Assembly: GCA_949825045.1 (NCBI GenBank)
Contig: OX463829.1
Coordinates: 27,430,715 to 27,494,714, forward strand
Direction of reading: 5' to 3'
From: Argyresthia goedartella
Lineage: Eukaryota > Arthropoda > Insecta > Lepidoptera > Argyresthiidae
Length of the DNA stretch: 64,000 nt
Part shown: one piece after another, positions 30,487 to 40,533 of the stretch
Numbering within the stretch: the stretch's first letter is position 1
How the letters are laid out: every line of letters starts with the position of its first letter
Notes under the pieces: generated by a model
What the model saw: the letters and a program-made list of their open reading frames with translations, nothing else
Databases searched by the model: none
Told to the model about the DNA's origin: nothing
Position numbers and translations under genes: made by a program

Positions 30487-31594
30487 TTTTTCACACCTTT
30501 CATTCGGAAAAGTAAGTTTTGCTCCACGACGAGAGGGAGCAAAATGCTACTTTTCTGTTCAAGCTACTTTTTTTACTTTATTCATTAGGGTGTAGCATTT
30601 ACGCAATGTGCCAATTGAAAATAGATCTTAATAAAATAATCTATTGTATTTTCATCGTAGTCGATTAAAAACGAACATGTTTCAAGTTTTAACTTTAACA
30701 ACGTTGTATGAAAATTTATGAATATTTCGTAGTATTTAAAAAAAATGTCGCAATAAATTATATGTTTTACTGAAATCAAAACTATCGATGACTGTTATTG
30801 TGATATAATGAGTATTGATATCCGAAACCATTGTAATATTCGATTCGATTATTTTTACACATTGGTAAAAGTACACAGGAATATTTTATCTGTGGTGACC
30901 TTTCCCTAATCCTTCATAATCCACCATTATAAAAATAAAAGTTTTGTTTACGTTGTTCGATTACTGTAAAAGCGGTGAAAGTATAATTCAAAGTATAGTT
31001 ATTTAATTTTTTTAGAGCATTTAATTTAAATTTTCCTCATAGTCGGTGTGAAAAGTTGTATGTGTCACTCAGGAGCAAAATTATTTTCGGCATGGGCGTT
31101 AACGCTTGAATACTTCGTTACGCTCAGGATTCAATGTACCGACCTCGCCGTAAATACATCATTTTGCTCCCTTGTGACACAAATAACTAATTCCTGCTTA
31201 TTAAACATAACAATTGAAGGGTCATTTGGAAAAATAACCCAAGTCACTTTCAACACTTTATGCACCAGACGAAAAAATCGTCTTTCATGAACTGTACCTA
31301 TGACAAAACTAGGTATTGTATCAAAAATGTTAAAACAATAAACTTACAATGTTCTTGGAACATCATTTTTTACAACATTGAAAAACCAAAGGACATATTC
31401 AAGAAAATAACTTTGACTAAGGCGCTTTTTCCGAACAAAACGTGACTTATTTGTGACATGTGCGGTTTTTACAAACATTTTTTTTTAAAAGGAGGCAAAT
31501 AACAAAGCACAATGACTTACAAGTCTTTTATTTAATCAGCAATCACTAATTATCCTTACATTATTTTTCTTACAGAGTTATATTATTATAATCA
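30487..31594. other. Unassigned, possibly repeat-derived
   Basis: GGAGCAAAATGCTACTTTTC near 30535 and AGGAGCAAAATTATTTTCGG near 31071 are loosely alike, suggesting a dispersed element. No coding sequence is supported, and the frames at 31048 and 31260 lack motifs. The minus-strand poly(A) signal of the next gene lies at 31527-31532. Confidence 0.4.
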
Positions 31595-33674
31595 TCAGTC
31601 TTCACAGGCATCGCTATTGTCATCATCATCAACTTCTATATCATCTGTGTCCTCCTGATTAGCATTGCCGCAAATCTGGCGGTAGTAGTCTCGATTTTCA
31701 GAGCTAGTTAAGTATTTACTGAGGTTCATCAGATTGGCCTTTTTTGCATCTGTCATTTCGATGGGGGCAAAATACAACGGATCAAGCACAAATTCAGGGA
31801 GAGGCTGCTTTTTACGTATTTCGCTCCTAAAAGATGGACCTGTGAATGTATTTTTAACCTTTATGAACGGATATTGACCATTTGTCTTGATTATGCGTGC
31901 TTGTCGCAACTTAAGAGCAGGTTTTGGGACCTTTAGAAAGGCCGGAGTCAGTGCTCCTTTCATATTGAAGAAACAGTCTTGTGTCACTGGTATGACTTCG
32001 ACAGGGCTAGGGTATACCCTCGCTTCCCTTATTATTTCATCCCAGTCAGCTGGAACTTCAGGAGAGCATCTGTTTTTTTTGTTTCCAATCAGGGCAAAAT
32101 CTGTATCATTGGGAAGATAAGAGTGACCTCTTACTGGGAATACATGTGTTATTGTTTTAAAAATTTTTAGCACATGCACCAAAAAATATTGGAAATAAAC
32201 CATTACGTGGTTTTTGTTTTGGCCTCCACAACCATCACTGAGCAATACAAGATTATCTGAGGTTATCTGTCTGTTGTTTAAATAGTGAAGTAGCAAAGAT
32301 GTTACATCAGAGGCTCCTTTTTTACCAGTCATGTATTCCAAACACGTAATACCACATTTGGCGTGAGTAAAACACATCCCCAGTTTTTATGTGAGGCAGT
32401 GGCAGATTTTGCATGTAACCAAATTATAGCACCATACATTCACCCTTCTGTGCCTTTTCTTTATAGGCATTTTTCAGGTCACGGAATTTTTTGGCTTTTT
32501 GTAAATGTAATGTTTTTTGGACAATAAGTTCATCTTTTTCATTATCAGTAGCACACATGATTTTTAACTTGAGTTCATCACATATACTGCATGTGTCTGA
32601 TCTCGGAAGTCCAAATTTAATATTGAATTCTTTCCTAAATACATTGTAATACACCCTGTAAGGAATATTGATTCTCACTTCATGTAAGAATAATCCGTGC
32701 ATTTTATTAACAGACAATTCCTCAGGCAAATACATGACGTTGGGGTTGTCACGTAAAGAGTAATGTGACTGCCTGGCTTTAAAACTTTTAATATGTAGTT
32801 TTATCAAGTGGATCAGCTCTATTGGAACTTTATGAGGTCTTGTGTCATGTGTGCCTCGTCCATCTATGGGTATTGTACCAGAGATAACCTTTGATTGGAT
32901 TGTTCGCAATCGTCCTCTTGTAATGCCATGTAAACTTGCAAAGGCTTTGGCACATACAGGTACCTCTTGATGACTCGGTGACCCTTGGACTCTTACTTTG
33001 TAATGATAAGCCACTTCGTGTTGAAATGAATCATCACCATCAGCATGTTCTTTTCGAGGTCTTCGCTGTTGGATATTTTGGTAAGATATTAGCCCAGACA
33101 AGTGTGTGTCTTGCTGATTTTTAGTATCATACCCAAGGAAATCTTGTAATACTTTTAGCCGCTGTTGTTCAGATATATTAGTGAAGCACTTCAGTCGAGT
33201 GCACCTGTAACAAAAAATACATTTATGAAGGGATTTCCAAATACAAATACAAGTCTTTATTTGCCAGTTTCAGTAAATATATGTACGTACAATACAGTGG
33301 TACCACAGGTAGATTAAGATAGATTACTGGTGGTCTCCACACTAGGTCTAACCTGTATCGTGGAGACCGTACAGAGAGAGAATTTCCATGCCAAAAAATG
33401 CAGATTCCCATGACATAGAATGCATTGGTACTTTTGACTTGATAACTTTGGTTGAATAATAACAATGGCCAGATTACATGGATAAGAGTATATCTATAGA
33501 CTTTTACCTGCAGTCTGGTCCTAATATGACTCCACTCTTCGCTTTGCCAACATGATTAATGTGGGGATCTCCTGCCACCTTTCGTTTTTTAATCGTTTCT
33601 CACTTTGGTATGCTTTTTTTCCTCTTAGTATTCCACTGTAGACTACACTCATTGTCTCTTTGCACTTTAACCAT
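31595..33674 (-). pseudogene. Gene M: DUF7869-type transposase-like, broken
   Basis: Two exons read on the minus strand. Exon 1 (33674-33508) holds KRKVAGDPHINHVGKAKSGV and the start of a Cys cluster. Exon 2 begins at 33204 and completes it in frame (GPDC|R, CTRLKC). Then come GRGTHDTRPHK, FRKEFNIKFGLPRSDTC-IC and, in the C-terminal part, LLSDGCGGQNKNHVM and VFPVRGHSYLPND, ending in an acidic tail at 31595. Lesions: TGA at 33600-33602, TAA at 32424-32426 and a frameshift near 32345-32365. AATAAA at 31527-31532 is well placed. The family is uncharacterised; the D-x-GQNKN and GH blocks suggest an RNase H/DDE-like nuclease, which is inference. Either a dead host gene or a dead transposon gene. 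Confidence 0.75.
33205..33507 (-). other. Intron of gene M
   Basis: On the minus strand, CTGCAG|GTAAAAG (donor) and TTTTTTGTTACAG|GTGC (acceptor) bound 303 bases. Joining exons keeps the frame through the Cys cluster (phase 2), which is strong support. Within it, 33233-33370 looks like a minus-strand LINE 3' end (AATAAAGACTTGTATTTG). Confidence 0.8.
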
Positions 33675-33771
33675 ATTCAGAAAACCGAAATTTGTAATAT
33701 TGGAGTAAAAAGAAACTGAGAAAACGAGAAAACCACAGGTTCATGTTCAGGATCCCGGTAAAATGCAAATG

Positions 33772-34062
33772 TCATCTTGACATTGACATTGGCACTTCTT
33801 TAAAAAAAAACAACTTTTTTAAATTTTTGTAAGAAGCGCCTTTGTCAAAATGACTTTGGTTCTTTTTACTCGGATCAACAGGACATAGGTTATGTTTCCG
33901 TACATCCATACAACAGGTTTGACTGAATATCTGTTGACTAGGGCGGTTCTTCAGAAATCGTGATAAGCCAATGAAGAGCTCTTGTTCAAAGCTAACCATA
34001 GACATCAAAATATCATTTTGGATTTTATCTGACATGGGTTGTTTTTCCAAATAACCCTTCAA
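33772..34062 (-). CDS. Small ORF upstream of gene M, unrecognised
   Basis: A 96-codon minus-strand frame 98 bases upstream of the gene M start. It has no motif I know; its sequence includes FEQELFIGLSRFLKNRPSQQ and ends MSMSR. It lies on the same strand as gene M and could be an upstream exon or unrelated. Codon use is unremarkable. I would treat it as hypothetical. Confidence 0.3.
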   Translation of the reverse strand: MKGYLEKQPMSDKIQNDILMSMVSFEQELFIGLSRFLKNRPSQQIFSQTCCMDVRKHNLCPVDPSKKNQSHFDKGASYKNLKKLFFFKEVPMSMSR

Positions 34063-34084
34063 TTATTTTTTTCACATTTGTATT

Positions 34085-34250
34085 AGTTAAGCACAACCTA
34101 TTTTTAAAAGAGATCTAAAAATCAATCTGTGGGAGTTTCTACGCCCTGCTTCTCCCACAGTGGTCCAATGCAGAGAAGAGGCAAAAAATTACGTTTGCTA
34201 AGTATATGTAAATATCTACAGTAATTAAAGTACTTTGACTTTGACTTTGT
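34085..34250 (+). mobile_element. LINE 3' end, (TTTGAC)n tail
   Basis: AGTTAAGCACAACCTATTTT, GGGAGTTTCTACGCCC, GTGGTCCAATGCAGAG, TACGTTTGCTAAGTATATGT and AAAGTACTTTGACTTTGAC: 3' end only of the same family as 3370-4304. Confidence 0.88.
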
Positions 34251-34409
34251 CAATAGACGATGCTAAATTAATAACGTACCTAGTACTTATTATTTTTATT
34301 TAAGAAATGTTAGCCTATATAGGGAAATTAATTGAATATTAGGAGTACATGTCTATATTTTTCAATAATATTTTAATATCTTACGGCGCCCGAGCACGTA
34401 CAAGTACTT

Positions 34410-34452
34410 CATTTTCCCGTTATAGGTTTTGAATTTTATTACCATGGCATGG
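34410..34452. repeat. Empty counterpart of SINE-A copy 1 site
   Basis: Forty-three bases matching, with one mismatch, the minus-strand flanks of the SINE at 4085-4271. TTTATTAC is present once here (34435-34442) and twice around that SINE. Confidence 0.8.
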
Positions 34453-34489
34453 AGTTTAAAATAGCAAATGAAATCAAATCTAAATTTCT

Positions 34490-34935
34490 TTATTTCTGTT
34501 GATAACATAACATAGCTTCACGCCTTTTCCCATTTGAGTTGGCAGAGGCACAATTGAGCCAGTTATTCAACACTCCATTTTTCGTGACAGGGGGCAAGCC
34601 CATCGCCGCAGCGCTGGAGTAATAATTTTTCAATGTTTTGTCTTTGATACATTTTTGGACATGTGCCTATATTATTTTAACTTTAAGATGATAATAATAA
34701 TAAATTCTATTTTATGTTGATTTTAATTGAATGTAATGTGATTTTCCGATATGGGTCTCAGTAACCCGAAATAAATGAATTTTAATTTTTTAATTTTTAA
34801 TAAAGGTTTCCTCACGATGTTTTCCATCACCGTTAGAACGTCCGTATAATGTACTTAAGATAAATTTATTATCTCATTGGTCAGGAATCGAACCTGAAAC
34901 TCCTGTGTGAGAAGCAAGCGTGAAACCCATTAGAC
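34490..34935 (-). mobile_element. SINE-C, interrupted
   Basis: Minus-strand SINE-C with all blocks: CACGCCTTTTCCC, TTTTTCGTGACAGGG, CCCATCGCCGCAGC, CACGATGTTTTCCATC, AACGTCC, the B-box complement GGAATCGAACCTG and GTGAGAAGCAAGCGTGAAAC. A 172-bp piece at 34626-34797 interrupts it. Confidence 0.82.
34626..34797 (+). mobile_element. LINE 3' tail inside SINE-C, with TSD
   Basis: Ends GTAACCCGAAATAAATGAAT followed by TTTTAA-type repeats. TAATAA flanks it at 34620-34625 and 34798-34803. A 5'-truncated LINE of an unassigned family. Confidence 0.75.
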
Positions 34936-35370
34936 AGTAAATGTATTTGTTAATTTAAATGTTTTGCCTCTTCTCTACATTAGACCAAGACGACTTACTT
35001 ACTTTTATTTTACTTTATGAAATTTTAGCCTATTTGAAGAAACTAATTTGAATATTTCGAGTAACAGATGTCCAAATACTTTTTAAATAATGTTTTAAAT
35101 AACATCCCTCGTGACCTCGATTGATCAAAATGCGTACGATTACTTGAGGCTAGTTGTTTCTGAACGAAAAAATCAATGTCACTCACATGAAATTACATGT
35201 CGCTTTTGAACATTAATAACAACAAAAATATTTCAGAAAATTGAGCAAGAGACTGTCAAAAATAACTCTTCACTATAGAATGATGGACTAATTACATTCG
35301 TTTTACAGTTACAATATCAATTGCAAAACTGTTAGAAAACTAATGAATGCTTCCGAAATAATATAAGTAT
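34936..35370. other. No recognised feature
   Basis: A short scrap (TTTTGCCTCTTCTCTACATT, 34963-34982) matches the complement of the TTTGAC-tail LINE 3' UTR. Nothing else. Confidence 0.45.
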
Positions 35371-35478
35371 CAAGTGTGGTCTCAAGTGTGGTCTCAAGTG
35401 TGGTCTCAAGTGTGGTCTCAAGTGTGGTCTCAAGTGTGGTCTCAAGTGTGGTCTCAAGTGTAGTCTCAAGTGGTTTAT
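35371..35478. repeat. 12-bp tandem repeat
   Basis: CAAGTGTGGTCT repeated seven times exactly, an eighth with one change (GTAG), then a partial unit. On the minus strand it is open and reads RPHL repeats, but there is no other sign of a gene. Confidence 0.97.
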
Positions 35479-35572
35479 TCTACTCCTTGAGTCGACCTTG
35501 AACTCGTTTATTACACTAGGCACGATTGTCTCATCTCATTCTAATCTTAGGATTTCACTAAGGCTCATATCT

Positions 35573-35749
35573 TAAGGTAATGGATAATATCGTGAGGAAA
35601 CTTTACCTACTCCATAGGTGCGGCGATGGGCCTGCCTCCTGTCACGCAAAATGTGGTATTGAATAACTGGCTTAAAGAGGGCAGAATGTGCCTATGCCAC
35701 CCCGTAAGGGAAAAGGCGTGACGATATATTGTTATGTTATGATATCTAA
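35573..35749 (+). mobile_element. SINE-C, 5'-truncated
   Basis: Plus copy with ATATCGTGAGGAAACTTTAC, GGTGCGGCGATGGGCC, CTGTCACGCAAAATG, CCCGTAAGGGAAAAGGCGTG and a tail (TTGTTATGTTATGA). Confidence 0.82.
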
Positions 35750-35934
35750 CGACTTTAAAAAAACTATTATTCAATATTTGTTTACGTTCTGACTGACAAC
35801 TGAGTTATTGACAGACGGGAAAACTATTTGACAGTTTTACAGGACAGCCAACTTAACGGCGAAGGAATATTTAGTTTTCCATTATCAATAGTATAGATAA
35901 AACGGGAACAGAACAAAGCCACGTGTCCGACACT

Positions 35935-36780
35935 AGGGCTGTAGAATACGGAGTACCACAAGGAAGTATCTTGGGGCCTCTCCTGTTCATAGCCTATATA
36001 AATGACCTAACATAAAGTGATCCACATCTTACAGTTTTGTTTTTGGATGATTGTTCCGTTGTCATAAAATGTTCAGCCGCTAAACTTCGAACTAGATATA
36101 AATAATACATTGCTTGTCGAATGGCTTCAGAATAACAATCTAAAAATTAACCTACACAAACTAAAATTACGCAATTTCATCAACCACAAGCAAACCCACC
36201 GAAACTAAACATAAACTATGATAACAATAACGTAGAAATGGTACAAACAATAAAGTTCCAGTTCCTCGGACTGCACCTATAGACCAACACTGCGGGTGGA
36301 AACTGCACATAGAAAAACTGTGCTGTAAAGTAAAAAAGATTTGTTTATCTCAAAACGCAGTACACGAGGAGAGAGAAGAGCACATTCAGCAGGTCATTCT
36401 TAGGGTTGCAGCAAGACGACACGGTCTCAAGCGCAAACTTACTGGCTACGAGACTAGACTTGAACATTTTGGAACCGAAACACTTGCAAAAAGGAGATTT
36501 GTGAGGTAACATATCTTTACAAAATTCTTCACGGCGAAATCGACACTTCACTACTATCATCATTAAATATAAACACTCGATGTCTAAACACGCGCATCAA
36601 GAAAAAAAAAAACAGTTATTAAATTAGAGTTCAATGGGCCTATCCACAGAATATGTCGTACCGTAAACGAAATAAGCCATGTTATTGCCACGATGCAATA
36701 GACATATTCAACTCGAGACGGCTTATTAAAATACCGTTTGATGAGGCTTTTTATAAGTTTACTTATAATCGTTAATCTTT
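35935..36780 (+). pseudogene. Highly decayed LINE RT
   Basis: Fragments of an RT in several frames. VEYGVPQGSILGPLLF with AYINDL sits at about 35945-36010. The catalytic block near 36035 now reads FLDD, where family members have F/Y-A-DD. Downstream are VEWLQNNNLKIN-like sequence, TIKFQFLGLHL, and a C-terminal KILHGEIDTSLLSSLNINTR region near 36515-36590. Stops and shifts throughout; the oldest LINE copy in the window. CR1/Jockey-type. Confidence 0.75.
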
Positions 36781-38140
36781 TTGATTGATGATTTGATGAC
36801 ACCTCGCCGAACGAACGGGGGCGGCCTATTGCTAGGCCCGTACAAAGCTCCTCCTGGAATAGTCCGGTAGTAGGTGTAAGTGACCAGTACGCAGGCAATG
36901 CAGAGGTTAATTGATAGGTTGAGAGGGTTAATTTGAAGATGACTCAGCAGTTCACTAGGCATTAAGAGACCTCATGGTTCATAGTCTATGCAGAAAGGCA
37001 TTAAGGGTCCACGAAGGTTAAATTTATGAAAACACCATTAACTCCTTGCAGAATAACTTAAATAGTTTACTGTGCACGTTTCCAGGAGTTTTCGCTGGAT
37101 ATTTTTAGCACGGGAATATAATTCTGATAGACCTGTGACACATAAGTGTGACATATAACCTAAAAACCTTTGTAAAATAAGTAGATAAACCGACCTTCTG
37201 CAGGAAAATGGCCTTTCTTACAGTCTGCTGTAACCAATGTTGACCCAGGAACGCCCACAGATTTGTGTACAAGGGACGTGGCAAAAGGGTTTCTTAGCGC
37301 CCTCTACTGGTATTCAATGATTACAGCCACGTAGGTTATTATTTAGGTTATGTAAGGTTATAAAATACAAAGCCGCTAGTTTGCCGGCATCTTAGAAAAA
37401 AAAGGCACCAGTGATTAATTTTTGAAATCGATCTCACAGATCAATCCCACTTCACGATGTTGCCAACCGCCACAGACGAGAAGAACGTTACGAAATGAAA
37501 CTGGAAGATGAAGTGACCATAGACACAAAATAAATAGGAACAGAAATCAATCTACATACAAGCACGCTCGAGCAACGCACACATAGATACTGCTCACGGA
37601 CACGATATCTCAGAGCAGTTCAAACCAGTGCGAGCGTGAGTGCCATCCGTTTGACAGTCGCGTCTGTTAATGCAAATAATGCAACAATGGAGCAACGGAA
37701 AAAAGTTATTATAACTGTTCAGTGGACGGTTTAAATAAATAACAGTTGCCTATTTTTCAATCAGTATAATAAAATAAGTATTAACAAATTTTTTGTTAGA
37801 TAAATTCACGCAATCTTAGTTACGTAAGTTGAAAACATGTTTTTTTGTTTGTGTAGATATTGTGTTGTTTTTCGTGTCATTTGACAGGTGTAGGTCTAAA
37901 ACGGACAGGGCAATAGAAATTTTGTAACTCGGGTAGTCCGTTTAGAAGTTTTCAGGGATTTTCGATAGTGAAAATTGACAATCGTAAAATTGTGTAGGTA
38001 TTTTTCTGTTCTGTAAACCTTTTGTATTGTAATAGTAGGCAGCTCTATTTTTTTGTTTTTTGGAGTGCCAGTACCATGTTAGTTTTTCGTACATAAACCG
38101 TAGTTGAGAACCCTAGAGCGATCGCCGAGCGTAGCTATGA
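36781..38140. other. No recognised feature
   Basis: Non-coding stretch. The minus frames near 36584-36962 overlap the decayed LINE and show no motif. Confidence 0.5.
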
Positions 38141-38434
38141 AAAGTGAAGTACATACATGTGGTTGACATCTGTACCTATTTATTTTGTGCCATGGATGAA
38201 TTTAAGATACTAAATTACAAATATAACAAGTTGACGACGAATGGACAAAAAATACTTGCACCTACCCACCAAACTGCATTGTTCAATAAATATGTTTTCG
38301 TTATGGCGTCAAAAATATATAATAAGGTCCTGGTGCAGATTATGAAAACAGACAATCCCAAACTTTTCCAACAGAAATTAAAGGATTACCTAGCTCTTGA
38401 GGCGTATTGCTCAATCGACGAATATTTAAAATGA
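38140..38434 (+). pseudogene. LINE RT C-terminal scrap
   Basis: A 96-codon frame whose last 70 residues (ILAPTHQTALFNKYVF, MASKIYNKVLVQIMKT, LKDYLALEAYCSIDEYLK) match the end of CR1-like RTs such as the one ending at 27410. The first part is unrelated sequence upstream of the truncation. Confidence 0.75.
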
Positions 38435-38559
38435 TGCTTTGTTGACATAATACTAATCGAATATGTTCTTTAATTAATAATGGCTTTACTTTTGTCTATC
38501 TCTAATCAACTATGTGTGTAATGTGTTGACATTAAATTTTGACATTTTTTATTCTTTTA

Positions 38560-39020
38560 TCTACACACGTATCATAAACCCTCTTTACTGCGTACAAAAA
38601 CTGCAATTTACGATCAGCATAATGTTAAACTACTTCTAATGTAAAAACTCATTTCTTAGCTGAAAAATTACACATTATGGTCATAATGTGTAATTTTTCG
38701 GTGTCGGCGTTCGAAATATGACATTCAAATTTCGAACGCCGACGCCCGCCTGCGTGCCGCCCCTACTTTGTTTGTGAAGTTGATACTACTGTACAAGCTA
38801 AACAAGTGCAAAGGAATTATCAATGCCATCATGCCGGTCGAACATTCGGTTCCTGAACACATTAAAGAGAGCTTATGATATGTGTGTAGATAAACTAGTG
38901 TATGTAACTGTACATAATTAGGCATTAAAACTCTCGAGTAATATCATTTGAGACTCGCCTTCGGCTCTTTTCTTGAACCCACTCTCGACTATTGATGTCC
39001 TCCATTATGTAGCAGTCACA
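38560..39020 (-). mobile_element. Dispersed repeat, copy B
   Basis: Reverse-complement counterpart of 10855-11735, uninterrupted by the LINE tail. It carries two adjacent perfect hairpins (38662-38699 and 38703-38743) not present in copy A. No coding sequence. Confidence 0.75.
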
Positions 39021-39343
39021 TTAATTTATGACTTTATATGTATGCATTTGTTATTTTTATTTCAGTTTTTATGCCTAATGGCTGGACTTAAGAACACTAC
39101 CCATGTATAATGTAAGAATTAATCTAAAACTAAGATCCACAATAAACGTTCTGATTCTGATTTTGATCCTGAAATTGGTTATGGCTCAGGCGTTATTTCA
39201 CGCCTGAAAATTAAAGATAACACTATTATACGTAGACCCGTTTAGTGGCGTGTCGTATCGTGCATTTACCGTCGGAACTGCAAAATCATACAGTGTGCTT
39301 AGGCTCGGGAGAGGTTAATGTCGCCCGACACACTATATATATG

Positions 39344-39346
<3 letters not shown>

Positions 39347-39381
<35 letters not shown>
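39347..39381. repeat. (TA)n microsatellite
   Basis: Uninterrupted TA dinucleotide run, with ATATAT-rich flanks. Confidence 0.95.
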
Positions 39382-39384
<3 letters not shown>

Positions 39385-39860
39385 ATACATATATACGCAT
39401 TACAACTATAATTACGAGTATTAGCTTACTAGCTTTCGTGACATGGAAATACTGAGACCGAATTCTAGAGTCGTCAATTCGAATTAGCCTGACGGCTTGA
39501 GATCCTAAAGTCTGGTTACCATAGGGTTTATTTATAAACACATTTTAGCTTTTATATAGTTTCACCTGTCCAGGGCTCTGTCCGTCCGTCTGTAATCAAA
39601 CCTTGTAAATTTTATTTGACCCACCTTCCGGGTTTTCGATTGAGCTGAAAGTTTGCATGCAAATGTTAATCGGATGGCAATACAATTTTTTAAAATTTTA
39701 TTTCAGGTTTGATGATCTTTATTTTGCTTAGTTGCTTCCTTCTCCAGATATCATTATTTACAAGGTACTCCTGATAACTCACACACGCACGCTTTTAGAC
39801 AATAAATTTTAATACACTTCAACAGTGGCGCCATTCCTTCGACCCTATATAAAGGCCCCA
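39382..39860. other. Non-coding, AT-rich
   Basis: A CTGTCCGTCCGTCTG tract at 39578 resembles that of repeat R-type elements, and CCTATATAAAGGCCCC at 39845 is a TATA-like motif just before the shared repeat at 39866. No gene. Confidence 0.4.
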
Positions 39861-39865
39861 GCCAT

Positions 39866-40064
39866 GTAGAAAGCATTCAGCATATACCGAGGCCATGGCT
39901 CACAGTAAAGTCTTAGACAGATAACTGTAAAAACAAAGGGGTTGTTTTTAGTCCGTATACCACACGAGCTGATGCCCGCTCAATATGTGGGGACCCGGAC
40001 AGCGGGGAGGTCTGACTCCTGGGCATGGGTAATTCTATTTTATTCCCCTCCAACAAAAAAAAAG
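39866..40064 (+). repeat. 200-bp dispersed repeat, copy 1
   Basis: Matches 51247-51451 closely: GAAAGCATTCAGCATATACC, TAAAGTCTTAGACAGATAAC, GTTGTTTTTAGTCCGTATAC, CACACGAGCTGATGCCCGC, TCCTGGGCATG and TTCCCCTCCAAC before an A run. A TATATAAAGG motif lies just upstream here. Class unknown (LTR edge or SINE). Confidence 0.8.
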
Positions 40065-40533
40065 TACATCAAACTGTTGGCAAAGCGTTGACCCCCACCG
40101 TGCACATCAAAAACCTTCGGGAATATCTTTGAAATGAAGGAATAAGTTGGATCCGCCTTTAATAAGTGTACTATACTAGGAGACTATTGACTATAAACCC
40201 AGCAGTTCACCTGAAGAGAATACCAACAACAATCACGTGACATTGAATCACAACTACACCAATTCCACAACATTTCATTTCATTTCATTTTTTAACTAAT
40301 GGCAATCTATCCTGCTGTTGCCAGACAATTTCTGCCAGTATCATGTAGTGGAGGCACATGTGAAGAGACGCGGGGCAAATCTTAAATTGGCTGAATACAT
40401 TTTAGTAGGTGTCTATCCGAAATAAAGTTTTACATTATCGTTTAGTTTCATGCAATATATACATAACACACACAAGATAAACTAAGGGACAACACAATAA
40501 CATAAAGGGAAGGAAGGGGATACATATCTATTA

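Noticed and set aside
35332..35523. Minus-strand ORF with RPHL repeats
   Set aside because: Entirely the 12-bp satellite plus flanks; no start context or homology.
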